Both the position numbers and the translations under genes were made by a program. A model generated the notes under the pieces. That model was not told the origin of the DNA and searched no databases. It saw only the letters and a program-made list of their open reading frames with translations. Shown here piece after piece: positions 31,536-43,244 of a DNA stretch of 64,000 bases; position 1 is the first letter of the stretch; every line of letters begins with the position of its first letter. This stretch comes from Corylus avellana. Its lineage: Eukaryota; Streptophyta; Magnoliopsida; Fagales; Betulaceae. The DNA lies in contig NC_081543.1 of NCBI RefSeq assembly GCF_901000735.1, forward strand, positions 22,091,515 through 22,155,514, read 5' to 3'.

Positions 31536-33971
31536 TGATGTGGTCTTTTGTTTACCAAAATATTATCAATAATAAAATACCACTCGCAATAGTACGAATC
31601 TCTATAGGATAGGGCTATATTGAGGGTATAGAACCCCAAGGACTGCGCAGGTGTTATCAAGTTTGCAAGATCAAAAGTAACTTAAGTTAAAAGATGATTG
31701 AGTTGTTTGTAACTAGAGTGCATGAAAATAAAAGAGAATTAAAATATAAGAGAGAGTGTAGGGTATTGACTTCACCTCTATCCGCACAACAATGTTTAAT
31801 CATATTTAATCAAGAAATTCAATCTATGCATGTTACAAATAAACAAGAAAATACCTTATTAAAGAATAAGTATAATCCATCTTTGGTTGGCACGAATCGT
31901 CCAACTAACAACTAAGATGTGGTACGACCCATCTTCCCTAGGTATGGATTATCTAATTCTTTAATAGGATACATACAATCAAGAGAGTAAGTATAACCCA
32001 TCATCGGTTGGCATAGATTGTCCACCTAACCACTAAGATGTGGTACGACCCGTCTTCCCTAGATATGACCTATCTAACCCTTTTGATTATATGTCAGTTC
32101 AAACCGTTGTATAATCATCATCCCCATAATCACAGAAAATAAGAATGAATTGAGTTCAATAAAAGTAAAAGACTTTATAAGACAAAATAAGAATTTCACA
32201 AATATTGATTTTGGAATTTAAGAACAATTGCATTTGAACATTAAAAACAAAATCAAATTGTAGCAATTCTCATAATTATACAACCAACATGCATAAATTG
32301 AAAATCTATAAATTGAAATACAATCAAACCATTGTGCTTGGATAGGGTTACATTGATGTGAGTTTTAAATTACTCACAAGCGCACGAGTCGTGTGCAATA
32401 TAGCGTGTGCAAGTGCGAGGTCGATCCACAGTGAATTGCGTTGCAAAAATCAATTTTTAATCTAAACTAATTCTATTTTAACCTAGTTTTGAAGTTCGAA
32501 TGATTTTGTCATGCAAAAGAAAATAAACTAAATAAACTGATAAAATCAAATGAATAAAATCACGGAGGTTTTCAGAGTCCACCATACCAAATCAGTACGA
32601 CACACTTTCATGTTTTTGCTCATTAATCCAAACATGTTCTATTTTTTTATAAACCTTATAGGAAGATTCAATGAATCCATCCGTTGTACAAATCACAACG
32701 AATATCCAACTTAAACCAAATCATCCAATGTATCCGTTTAATCAATGAATCACAATGGATATCCGATTTAAATTGAATGATTCGATATATCCGTTGGATG
32801 AAACACATCGAATATTCCAATTTTTTTTGCATTATCAATCATCAAACATTCAATCACAAGAATTTAGTCAAATAATTGAAATGAAATAGAACATCAAACT
32901 TTATTAATATGATGGAATTGTATGAACAATCACATGAAAGTATGAACGTAAATCATTGGCAAGGCTTCATCCTCAACCTTAGTTGAAGGATTTAGCCTCT
33001 CATCACTAAAAACAACATGATTAATTCAATTGACAACATAAAATATGAAAAGAAACGTACTCAAAACTCTAGAATGACAAAAAGGCCAAAATTATGCTCT
33101 AACGGCGCCTCCCAACATAGGTTTACAATACAAAAGTGTGCTAAAAATACTAAAACTCTAGGGCTTCAGCACTACCAGGTTAGCATGGGTGCACTCGATC
33201 ACACACTAGGTGCGCTCGAGCGCACTCGAGCATGCTTCATGGCTCTGCGGTGCAGCACTTAGGTGTTGCGCGTTTGGGTGAATGCAAGGGTGCGCTCGAT
33301 CGTCGTCTCCCTGCGCTCGAGCGCACTTCCAGAGATGTTTTTCTTCAATTTCTTCACAATTTTCATACCGCAATTTGCTCTCAATGACCTGCAACACACT
33401 AAAACACTAAAACTAACCAAAAACACCAGAAAATAACAAAGCTAAGGGTTAAACAAATACAAGTTAAGGGGTCCAAATATGCAATATTTGGCACTCATCA
33501 TACATCAATACCCCATGGAGGGGGTTTACCACTCACTGCTAAGTCTCCAAGAACTATTTGCTAAATTTTTGCTCTAGGTAGTGGATGTCTTTCTTCTATG
33601 TTTAGAGGCCTATTTATAGGGATTAGGAGAAGCCTAGAAACCCTAGGAAAACCGTAGGTTAGTCTCCAGTTGAAACCCAATCCATGGTGGAAAAGGAGTG
33701 TTGCCAAATTCTGGATGCTCGAGTGCGCTCGATCTTAGGCCATGATGCACTCGAGCACATATGAGCTCGAGCCTTGCTGATGGGCGCTATATCCCAGGCC
33801 TCCAGAATGCTCCCAAATTGTCCTTTTAAGCCCAATTTCCACTGGAATTCTTGCATCTGTCAAATAAAGCCCTGAAACACAAAAACAAAACAAAATCAAA
33901 CAAATAACAACGTTAATGAATTAACATATGCGAGTAAAGGGACTTGAATGTGCAACATTCGGCGCTCATCA
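31536..33971 (-). repeat. Solo LTR-A, itself interrupted by a solo LTR-C
   Basis: Left arm 31536-32353 and right arm 33506-33971 join into one LTR-A once the LTR-C at 32354-33500 and one copy of its duplication are removed. Ends TGATGTGG and GCGCTCATCA. Flanking ATATT (31531-31535) and ATATC (33972-33976) are a duplication with one change; the intact target GATATCC is typical of LTR-C. Two copies of the CTTCGGTTGGCAC-type block (31871, 31999), TATA box at 33610-33619, motif cluster about 33715-33790. No internal region. Confidence 0.9.
32354..33500 (-). repeat. Solo LTR-C nested in LTR-A, 1147 bp
   Basis: Plus strand TGATGTGAGTTTTAAATTAC to ATATTTGGCACTCATCA, with perfect TACAT duplications at 32349-32353 and 33501-33505. 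It carries three GGATATCC / CAATGTATCCG repeats (32698-32800) and a motif cluster at 33185-33330 (GTGCACTCGATCACACAC, GTGCGCTCGAGCGCACTCGA, GTGCGCTCGATCG). No clear TATA box is seen in the expected place. Confidence 0.93.
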
Positions 33972-34056
33972 ATATCCAAGAGTAATATCAATAATTGAAT
34001 TAAAGTAAAACAATTGAAACCTTATAAACCAATAGGGTTTTCAGAGGTTTGAGGCT
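33972..34056 (-). repeat. LTR-C copy 4, part 2 (truncated)
   Basis: Resumes with ATATCCAAGAGTAATATC and follows the LTR-C pattern as far as CAGAGGTTTGAGGCTT, then diverges into LTR-F. The U3 half is missing. Confidence 0.65.
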
Positions 34057-35080
34057 TGGTTTGACAATGGACTTGACCCGTTAGCGGAATTGGGTCAATT
34101 CCCAAATTAGGGCAAAAATCCTCAATTTAAAAGGGAGGGGTATTTTGGTCATTTTTGGATCCAGGCAAAGACTCCCGAATTCAATTGGTTAAAAGTGCAG
34201 ATCGGGTTCCCAATTAAGGGGTTTCGGCTTAAATTGGTCCGTAGGGCCGAATTGAGGCCATGAAAATCAAAAAGTCCAATTTTACGGCAAAAACCCCAAA
34301 TCCATGGTTCTGGTTCGGGTTGGTCAAAATTGGTCAATAAAGCAAATGAGTTTTCTTCCTAAGCCATCATAAGGGCATTTTAGTTCACAACCCATGCATC
34401 AATTGAATGGTGGGGTCAAGGAATAAAGGTTTCAGATTTAGGGCAAAAATCCCCAAATCCGAATGGGTAGTAGTGATTTGTGGGTGGAAACATGTATAAT
34501 GCAACCATATCTATCCTAGAACATGATCCTAGTTCACAACCAACCAGCTATATGCCACAAAACAAAGAAAATGGGAAATCCCTAATTTAAATCCCTAAAA
34601 AGCGAAAATTAGAAAGAAAAAAAAGGGTTTGAACCCTCGTTTTAATCCGTTTAGAGTGATGGAATCCTTGGAAACCTCGAGAGACTTGGCCAAAAATGAG
34701 GTTGAGGGTGTTTGGTTTGCGAGAGAATGAAAGAAAGATGAAATGAATAGGGTTTTGGGACAGTTCAGCGGTTTTTAAAGAAGTGATGCATGGGGGTATG
34801 GGGTTCTTGGCGTACGTTCGGCTACGGGGACGAGCGTACGCTTCACTTAAGTGTGTAAGTACGCCCTCAAAGGAAGAGCGTTCGGCTAGAGGCGAAAACG
34901 AGGCAATTTTTTTTTTGAAACCGGCAATTTTAAAACAAGACCCCCTTCTCCAAACATGGGAAGGCATCAAACAAGTGGGATTAGGGTTTGGTCACAAAAA
35001 TTGATGTTGTAAAATCCGAGGCACGTGTAAAATTCTTTTTCGTTTCAAATTCTTTTTGAAATACAGGGGCATCTATTACA
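34057..35080 (-). repeat. LTR-F, possible 3' LTR of the LTR-E-type element
   Basis: Ends GGGGCATCTATTACA (sense TGTAATAGATGCCCC). Near the end TTTGGTCACAAAAATTGATG parallels TTTTGCCACAAAAAGCTTCT in LTR-E copy 2. It has a CGTACGTTCGGC cluster at 34808-34895 like that of LTR-E at 37483-37705. The left boundary is not resolved. GGGCAAAAATCC repeats occur at 34111 and 34442. Confidence 0.5.
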
Positions 35081-35817
35081 AAACATACTGCTAAGTACGG
35101 TGCGTAGTCCTAGCTACCTCATAGCTTCCTATTCTCTAAGTCTAGCACTCCCCAATCGATACTTCTGATGGGTCTTCCTCGTCTTTGATCCTCGCCTCGT
35201 AGTCTTTGTCAATGCTATAGAGGAAAGTGGCTTTCTGTCTTTCAGACCCAACTAGCAGGGCTCCTACCTTTAGTTGCTGAATTTCTTCTTGCTCCATCTT
35301 AGCGTACTTGTCCGAAATCTGAGTAAGGTGTGTGTGCATCTCCCGTTTCTTTTCTGTACTAAGGTAGGGGTTAAACCTCCCGGGAATAGGAGGAAAATCG
35401 CGTATTGCCGATATGCTGCGACATTTCCATTTTGTCACTGTCTGGGCTTCCTTGGAGTCTGTTCATGCTTTGCTTTCTTGGATCTGATTAAGATGTAGGA
35501 ACTTCAGCCTCTGAAAGGGTTAAGTTGAAACCTTGTGTTTGGTGGAGCAAGGCTTGTATCCAGGTGCATAAGGCCCATAGTTGCCCAGCGTTGGCATCCA
35601 TCTCACAACTGAGTGTGAAGTAAGATCAAGTGCCTATAATGCAGAGCAGGCAATCCTGTTCAGTCCTATACTAAGCAACCAAGAAGGCTGTTACTCAAGC
35701 CCGCACCTCAACAATGAGAGAACCTAGGTGTATCCTATGCTTTGGTCTTTCTAAGATTCATGCCTAGAGTATTACAACCTATTCTCATATTGTTTGCTTC
35801 GGTCAGCAAGACTGTAT
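35081..35817 (-). mobile_element. Short internal region with unrecognised ORF
   Basis: Lies between LTR-F and a tRNA-Met primer site. The minus-strand frame 35438-35142 (98 codons, open further upstream) encodes RDFPPIPGRFNPYLSTEKKR, THLTQISDKYAKMEQEEIQQ and an acidic end. I do not recognise the family. Composition suggests a soluble, helical, gag-linker-like protein. No pol domains are present, so if LTR-F and LTR-E2 are a pair, the element is a strongly deleted non-autonomous form. Confidence 0.4.
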
Positions 35818-35829
35818 GCTTTGATACCA
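35818..35829 (-). other. tRNA-Met primer binding site of LTR-E element
   Basis: Sense TGGTATCAAAGC matches the initiator tRNA-Met complement TGGTATCAGAGC with one change, 3 bp from the LTR. Confidence 0.78.
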
Positions 35830-35832
35830 TAT

Positions 35833-37866
35833 TGTAACGCCTCTAAAACTAGCCTTGGCTAGCCTGGCAGGGTTACTAGAAATTACCCTAGTTTAACCAA
35901 CTAGTGGCTAAATGGGGAACCGCCCCTCTAAGCATTATGAGAGTTAATGCATAGAAAGGTGAAATAAATCTGATAAATCTGTAAATCATTATGAGTACAA
36001 GTGTAATCCTCAATATTAAAGACTTGGAGCAACTAACAATAATAATAAACAAACCTAATAATAGTATGAAGGTCTTAAAGCAAAGTCTGTAGTGGCAGCC
36101 ATACCACTCTTGGGTTCTAGGAACAAGCTTCTTACAAGAGTAATAACCACGTAAGTCTAACGACTTAGTAAGTGTACCTCGCAAGTGGACATAACATGAG
36201 CTCATTATTATTCAGCAGAAGTAAACATTGGAAAGAGGTATTGTCACTGTTAATACATGTTAAGAATATTGTTTGGTTTGATAAAGGGTGGTGAACTCTC
36301 GGCGGCAATCACTTAAGTATTTTAATGTAGAAAACTAATGCTTTATAGGTCATAACTATCATATATGGTCTACTTGAGATATTATCCCTTCTTAGCAGGG
36401 TTGACACTGTTGCAAGTGACCTGTAATACAATGTCGGTGCCTTGACCATTGTACGCTATCGTCCATAACACTAGCAGCCCGAGTAAGTCCCACCTCGGGT
36501 GACCCACGCTACTAATGATGTACGTCCTGTAGTGACCAACCATCTACGTCGATCACGAAAAACCATTGGATCCAAGGCCCATATAACAACACACACATTT
36601 GACCATAAAATCAAGTCTATATGGTAAGCCCATGGTCATTATACCGCACATACCGACGTACCATGTCATCGATGCATCTTATCAACCAGTTATTCAAGTA
36701 GTTACCAAGTTATTACAAAAAGTAGACATGCTCATATCATACGTGTGGTCAGTCAGCTAGCTTATCCCACATTTTTAAGGAAAGTGTTCATGAGTGTTTA
36801 CTTACCTCGTGCACTTGATCGAGTCCTCCAACATCACCAATTCCTGCTATAAAACGAAATACGACACATCGTTATAAGCAGTACTCGAGAACTCCTCAAA
36901 TGACACAATAAGTTTCTACCTAGTGGAAGGGGTCTTTAAAGCCCTACACTTACAAGTTTAGGTCACTGGCGTCCTCCTGCTCTCTTGGAGAATGCTCGGC
37001 CCTGAGGGCGTATGTTCGGCCAGAGAGTAGAAACTCTTGGCCAGAAGCTTCAAACATGACCTTATGCTACTAATGTGTGGTATATCCCATTCTAGGCTTA
37101 TAGTAAACACATGCAAGGTAATACCTCATGCTATCATGCAAACTCAAGCAATAAAAAGGGGTTTAAAGTTCCTTAAAACATTCTTGATCTTTGTAAAAAA
37201 ATAGACACAAGAACTTATCAAAGTATCTTTGAAACCTTATAACATTAGAAAAGCAGCAAGAACAACATGAAAGTTTAGGAAAAAGGAAAGGGGTTTCCTT
37301 AGAAGATAGCCAACACCTCCAATTTCCTCCTTCCTTCACAAAACCACTCCTTACACTAGGTTTTAGGGTTTCTTTAAGTACAGGGGAGGCTGAAGGTTGA
37401 ATGGGGGTCTTATATAGGGGCTTGGGCTATGGCTTTGTATGGAAAAGTGGATAATAGGTTAAAAATGTTTTTCAGGGTGTGAGCGAACGTTCGGGTACTA
37501 TTACACTTCGGATAAAAGGGTTTAGCCATACGTTCTGCGGTATTTTCCACTGGGTCAAAGACTGGTCAACGTACATTCTAGTGGTCCCGTGGCGTATGTT
37601 CTCACCAAGCCCAGGTGAGTACGTGCTGGTAGTCCCATGGTGTACATTCTCACTAAGGCCAGGTGCGTAAGTACGGGAGGTCCCCTGGCGTACATTCGGT
37701 CAGAAAGGGGTGGGGCCTAGGTTTTGCCACAAAAAGCTTCTGGGGTTCGTAACATGTACGGGCTTAGGCCGTTTTTTGTTTTAAAACCATGCTTTACAAA
37801 ATTATTAGCTGCATTTGTAATGAGTTATTAACCTTTTAAAATGTGTGTTTTTATCAGGGTATTACA
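35833..37866 (-). repeat. LTR-E copy 2 (5' LTR, 2034 bp)
   Basis: Plus strand TGTAACGCCTCTAAAACTAG to TTATCAGGGTATTACA. The left end is next to a tRNA-Met primer site, so it is a minus-strand 5' LTR. A TATA-like CTTATATAGG (37409-37418; sense CCTATATAAG) is preceded in sense by repeated GCGTACATTC / GCGTATGTTC / CGAACGTTCGGG units (37483-37705). It shares a long central block with LTR-E copy 1. The right end abuts LINE coding sequence. Confidence 0.87.
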
Positions 37867-38544
37867 AATGCTATTTTTCCAACCAAAAACAACACGCTAA
37901 AGAAAGGTATTGTGACGGACTCCTTATGCCATATTTGTGGATTGGAATGGGAAAATGTCGAATGTATTTTATAGAGCTGCCCTTCCATTAGAGATGTGTG
38001 GGGAGCGCGTAGAAAGAAGGTTATGAAAAGTAGTGGAAGTGGACTTGCATTGATAAATGCTATGGAGGAGATGATGGATAGATGTAATCATGAGGAATAT
38101 GAGTTGGTTTCGGTAATAGCAAGAAAAAAATTGGTTTAGGAGAAAGAAAGTAATTCATGGTGGCGAATTTACTTATCCTGACCAAGTTATTTGTATGGCT
38201 ATAGACTCTATTGCAAAGTATAGGAAAGAAATTGCTAAGGTGGGAGAGCAAGTGATAAATAATATGGAGGAGGAACAACAGAGTTGGAAATGTCCTCCAC
38301 CGGGAACTAAAAAGGTGAATTGGAATGTGGCAATAGATTCTCTAAATGGAAGAATTGGCATTGGTATCATTGTGCTAGACCATGAGGAATGTATTATTGT
38401 TGCTAGAAGCATAACCAACTTTGTTGTTGTAGAACCGATTATAACAGAGGCTTTGGCTGCTTTGTGAGAGTTGGAGGTTACTCATGATTTGTGGTTACAA
38501 CGGATCCTTTTAGAGGGTGACATGATCCAAATAATGAATGTTGT
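37867..38544 (+). pseudogene. L1-type LINE pol 3' end: zf-RVT and RNase H, part 1
   Basis: Frame fragments give NAIFPTKNNTLKKGIVTDSL, then CHICGLEWENVECIL*SC, the zinc-binding motif after plant LINE reverse transcriptases (TAG replaces tryptophan). Next are FRRKKVIHGGEFTYPDQVIC and the plant RNase H-like block WKCPPPGTKKVNWNVAIDSL, GRIGIGIIVLDHEECIIVAR, EPIITEALAAL, and after a TGA, LQRILLEGDMIQIMNVV. The upstream RT and endonuclease are missing at the LTR-E boundary. The frame is interrupted by the Tekay element and resumes at 45822. Confidence 0.83.
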
Positions 38545-38622
38545 TGTAACACCTCGATATTTGCTCTAGCCAATATCGAAGTCGTGACATTGCAACTTTA
38601 GAAAATACAATCTTAAAGCGGA

Positions 38623-38661
<39 letters not shown>
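38623..38661. repeat. AT microsatellite in 3' LTR
   Basis: About 19 uninterrupted AT units, absent from the partner LTR at the same place (43310), so acquired after insertion. Confidence 0.88.
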
Positions 38662-38664
<3 letters not shown>

Positions 38665-39860
38665 TTTTCTATGACCTAGGACTAACTTCCACAACACAAT
38701 TGAGCTGACTGAAATACCTAGAGGTGATATAAAATAGAAACCTGGTTTTCATTACAACATATGTACACACTAGTGTACCAAATATATGCCACATACGGCA
38801 CCTAAATTAATATAGTAATATTTATTAAGTTCACACATATCACCATACGTAATAAAAGCTATTAACATAAATGAGTCTTGCTCCATAGAGTAAGCATCAA
38901 TCTTGTAGCAGATGGTTTATCAACCATCAAAACCAGTAAAAGGACCATCGTCCTCACTTTCTATTCCTACATCAAGATCTATGTAAAGATGACGTTATCA
39001 TATTTACATAGGCAAACAAGTGAGTAATCTATTTTCCTAGAGATAAAGACTAAAATGACTAGTTTGAACAAGTAAGATTAAAGACTAAAATATATAATAA
39101 TGAATGAGTTGCGAATGCAGCGTAATGAAAGATTATTTTGTGTTTTATGATAATCTTTATTCAAACCTCTTGTCATGAGCTCTCAGCCCGCTTACGTCCG
39201 TTATGTCCCTCACACTTTAGAGGTTTACCTATTTGGTGTTAGCAACTACACCTCCCCAGCTTAGTTATATATTAGGCCTGTTGGACGGTTATATACCTCC
39301 ATTCACTGAGATACTGACAGTTAATCGTGGCAATCTACCCAGCTTGTTTTTAAGGTGGCTATCTTATCAGCCCATTTTATTAGACACATTATGCAGCAGT
39401 TGTATTGCAAAATTATATTAATAAGACAAAATAAGAATTCCTATAACAATAAAACAAAGCTAGTACTCAGTAAGTATATCCATTCTTACACTCCTTAGTG
39501 TAGTATTCTGCTCCACTTCTGCATATAAATACATACATACAAACAATACTTAGTTCATTTTCCAATAATATCATTGTTTAAAGACCTTCATCTTTTTATA
39601 TTTATTTATTATCTGTCACTTCATCTTTACTTACTCACTTTATTATATTAATCTAAGATAGTCATTTATAACTAGCTTTATGCCTGAATTCATTTTTGGT
39701 GACGAGGCTAATGGCTACTATCAGTAAATACAAACTAGTATTATAAATAATATATAAAAAGTATGACTCATATTTCGGAGATGAGACCAATGGTCCGTAC
39801 CTACCAAAGTATGAATCAAAATTTAAATGACAATAAAAGAAATGACTGAATGTAAATACT

Positions 39861-40106
39861 GAATTCATATTCCGGGGATGACCGCCAAAAATATGAATTA
39901 AAATTTAAATGACAATAAAAGAAATGACTGAATGTAAATACTGAATTCATATTTCGGGGACGACCGCCGAAAATATAAATTAAAATTTAAATGACAATAA
40001 AAGAAATGACTGAATGTAAATACTGAATTCATATTCCGGGGATGACCGCCAAAAAATATGAATTAAAATTTAAATGACAATAAAAGAAATGACTGAATGT
40101 AAAAGC
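39861..40106. repeat. Three 82-bp tandem units in 3' LTR
   Basis: GAATTCATATTCCGGGGATG begins units at 39861, 39943 and 40025, with a diverged unit before them. The 5' LTR has two such units (44486, 44568). Confidence 0.88.
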
Positions 40107-40227
40107 TGTAAAGTAAATAATATATAGATAATATCATAAGCCCTTAATTGATTTTGTCTACTAACTCATTATTATTAATTCACTTGTATCTATTACGCTA
40201 TTTTTACATTATACGCTTATTGGGTCT

Positions 40228-42669
40228 AGCTTAGGTGGTAACTCAACTCAGTATGCTACTGGACCTACAATTTCGGTTATTAAGAAGGGGCCAACATACC
40301 TTGGACTTAACTTTCCCTTTTTACCGAAATGCATCACGCCTTTCATCGGTGATACTTTCAGGTATACTTGATCACCAACTTCAAAATTCACTAGGCGACG
40401 TCCCTTGTCAACATAAATCTTTTGACGACTTTGAGCTGTTAGCATCATTTTTCCGGATTAATACCACCTTGTCTTTTGTGTCTTGGATTATCTCTAGTCC
40501 CACCAATTGCCTTTCACCAACTTCAGCCCAATAAAGTGGTGATCTGCATTTGCGTCCATAGAGGGCTTCGTGTGGTGCCATACCAATAGTTGCCTGGAAA
40601 CTATTGTTATAAGCAAACTCGACTAAAGGTAAATATTGGATCCACTTACCCTTGAAATCAAGTACGCACATTCTTAGCATGTCCTCCAAGATTTGAATGG
40701 TCCTTTCCGACTGACCATCCGTTTGTGGATGATAAGCCGTACTAAGATTCAACTTTGTCCCCATTGCTTCATGTAAACATTGCCAAAAACGAGAAGTGAA
40801 TCGCGCATCCCGATCAGAAACAATAGAAGCAGGTATTCCATGCAACCTGACTATTTCTCTTATATACAATTCCGCTAGCTCAGACACAGAATTAGTGATT
40901 TTATATGGAATGAAATGAGCACTTTTGGTTAGTCTATCAATAACAACCCAAATAGAATCATACCCTTTGGATGTCTTTGGTAAACCAACCACAAAGTCCA
41001 TCGCTATCTGGTCCCACTTCCATTCTGGAATGTCAAGCGGTTGAAGGGGGCTGGCTGGCCTTTGGTGTTCAGCTTTTACCTGTTGGCAAGTAGCGCATTG
41101 TGCTACAAAAATCGCAATATCCCTCTTCATGCCATTCCACCAAAATCTTTCTTTCAGGTCTTGGTACATCTTCGTATTCCCTGGATGCACCGTGTATCGG
41201 GACTTGTGTGCCTCGCTAAGGATATCTCTCCTTAGTTTAGCATCGTTAGGTATAACTACCCTGGTATCTCCAGTTCTTAGTAAGTTATCATTGGTAAAAT
41301 GGAAACTTGGAGCTTTACCTTGATTTGCTTTCTCCATAACCTCTTGTAGTTCTGGATCGTTCTCTTGAGCTAACTTGATCCGGTCTGCAATCAATGGTCG
41401 GATTATGAGGGCTGCTATTATGGCATCATCATCATTTGGAGCGACTTCAAGTTGAATCATGCCAAGTTGCTTGGCAAGTTGGTCAAGAGACGATGGAGTT
41501 TCGGAAATTACACTTTGCGACTTTCTGCTTAGAGCGTCAGCAACTACATTCGCCTTTCCTGGGTGGTACAAAATATAACAGTTGTAGTCTTTTAACAATT
41601 TTAACCACCTACGTTGCCTCATATTCAATTCTTTTTTAGAGAAAATGTACTTCAAGCTTTGGTGATCCGTGTAGATTTCTACTTTCTCATGAAAAAGATA
41701 ATGTCTCCATATTTTTAAAGCAAAAACTATTGCCGCAAGTTCTAAGTCATGAGTAGGACAATTTCTCTCATGGTCTTTTAATTGTCTTAAAGCATAAGCA
41801 ATTACCTTATCCTGCTGCATAAGTACGCATCCTAGTCCTTTGAGTGATGCATCACTATAGACTATAAATTTCTCACCCTCTATTGGAAGAATAAGAACGA
41901 GCACGGATACTAACCTCCGTTTCAGCTCTTGAAAATTCGCTTCACATGCGTCACTCCACACAAAGTAAGCGTTCTTCTTTGTTAGAGAGGTTAATGGTTC
42001 CCAGTTGACTACAGCTTCTATTTTGTTAGGATCGACTGCTATGCCATCTTTTGAGATTACGTGTCCTAAAAATGGGACTTCCTCTAGCCAAAACTCACAT
42101 TTCTTGAGTTTGGCAAACAACTGCTTTTCTCTCAGAACTCCTAATCTTGTTTTCAAATGTTCACCATGGTCTTGATGATTGGTGGAATACACCAAAATGT
42201 CATCAATGAATACTACTACGAACCAATCAAGATACATATGAAACACACGATTCATTATATCCATAAATACCGATGGAGCATTTGTCACTCCAAACGGCAT
42301 GACTAGGAATTCGTAGTGGCCATACCTCGTCCGAATTGCCATTTTTTGTACATCTCCTTCTTTAACTTTGAGTTGATGGTATCCAAATCGAAGGTCGATC
42401 TTCGAGAACACTTTAGCTCCCTTTAATTGATCAACTAGATTGTCGATACGAGGTAAAGGATATTTGTTCTTGATTGTGACACGGTTTAGCTCCCGGTAGT
42501 CTATACATAGCCGCATAGACCCGTCTTTCTTTTTCACGAACAGAACTGGCGCTCCCCATGGCGATACACTCAGGCGTATCAGTCCTCTGTTTATCAATTC
42601 TTGGGGTTGTTCCTTCAACTCTTTCAACTCAGTTGGCGCCATCTGGTAAGGTGCCTTAATACGGTGTAT
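40228..42669 (-). pseudogene. Tekay pol: RT, RNase H, integrase
   Basis: Starts mid-polyprotein ([19 protein letters not shown]), then RT with [33 protein letters not shown] and the catalytic [11 protein letters not shown] (FIDD at residues 145-148 counted from MAPTE). After NWEP about 30 thumb residues are missing in frame. RNase H has YSDAS, HDLELAA and YTDHQSL. Integrase shows the H..H..C..C finger ending [14 protein letters not shown], then [15 protein letters not shown] and [15 protein letters not shown], the DDE residues. A frameshift near 40440 moves to [20 protein letters not shown], and a TGA follows PVAY. The chromodomain is absent, cut off with the LTR start. Confidence 0.95.
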
Positions 42670-43019
42670 GTCAACTTTTCCTCATTTGTAAACTTGAATG
42701 TGTCGTGCAGCAGTTGAATATCTGAAATCCAAGCTTCAGCTACTGTATGTCCTTGAGTCCCATTGAAAGTACGAAACTGTTGGCCAATAAAGTCACGCAT
42801 CGAGCAACCGATACGCTCAACTGGTGCAGTAGGTTGAGACATCCGTGAAATTGCTTCTGTGAATTGCCTAGTAATATCTCCCATAAATTGGACTAATGTT
42901 GGGTGTATACCATCATGGAATGCTAGAGGTGGAGGTGGAGGTGGTATTTCATCATTTTCATTATAGGAGTGAGGTGCTTCGCCTTCCTCAACTGTAGGGA
43001 GATCACGTCTTCGTACCAT
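42650..43019 (-). pseudogene. Tekay gag N-terminus fused to pol by deletion
   Basis: ATG at 43019 (MVRRRDLPTVEEGEAP), proline run, HPTLVQFMGDITRQFTEAIS, then the start of the retrotransposon gag core ([40 protein letters not shown]). After EEKL the DNA runs directly into pol in another frame, so the rest of gag, zinc knuckle, protease and the first part of RT are deleted. An upstream in-frame ATG at 43094 is possible, but the family begins near the MVRRR-like start. Confidence 0.85.
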
Positions 43020-43229
43020 AATTCTGTACAAATTAATTAACGACTTATCTATATCAAAGCAAACAACAAAAACACTCAAACATGTAAATAACATAGTTGG
43101 GCTTCTATCTCTAATACTTTATTTTCAAACAAAAGTTTTTATAAAAACTTATGAGTATTTTATTTAGTGAAGCTCTTGTGTTGTATACCCTAGTTCTAGT
43201 ATGATACTAACTTTCCCATAGAGCAAACC

Positions 43230-43242
43230 GCTCTGATACCAT
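43230..43242 (-). other. tRNA-Met primer binding site
   Basis: Sense TGGTATCAGAGCG matches the initiator tRNA-Met complement over 12 bases, 2 bp from the 5' LTR. Confidence 0.92.
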
Positions 43243-43244
43243 AG

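Larger units (their letters stand above)
38545..40227 (-). repeat. 3' LTR of Tekay element, truncated
   Basis: Matches the 5' LTR from TGTAAC to TACGCTTATTGGGTCT, then jumps to pol. The sense-first 1046 bp (promoter region) are gone. It carries an insertion with an AT run at 38623-38661 not in the other LTR, and one more 82-bp tandem unit. Confidence 0.9.
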
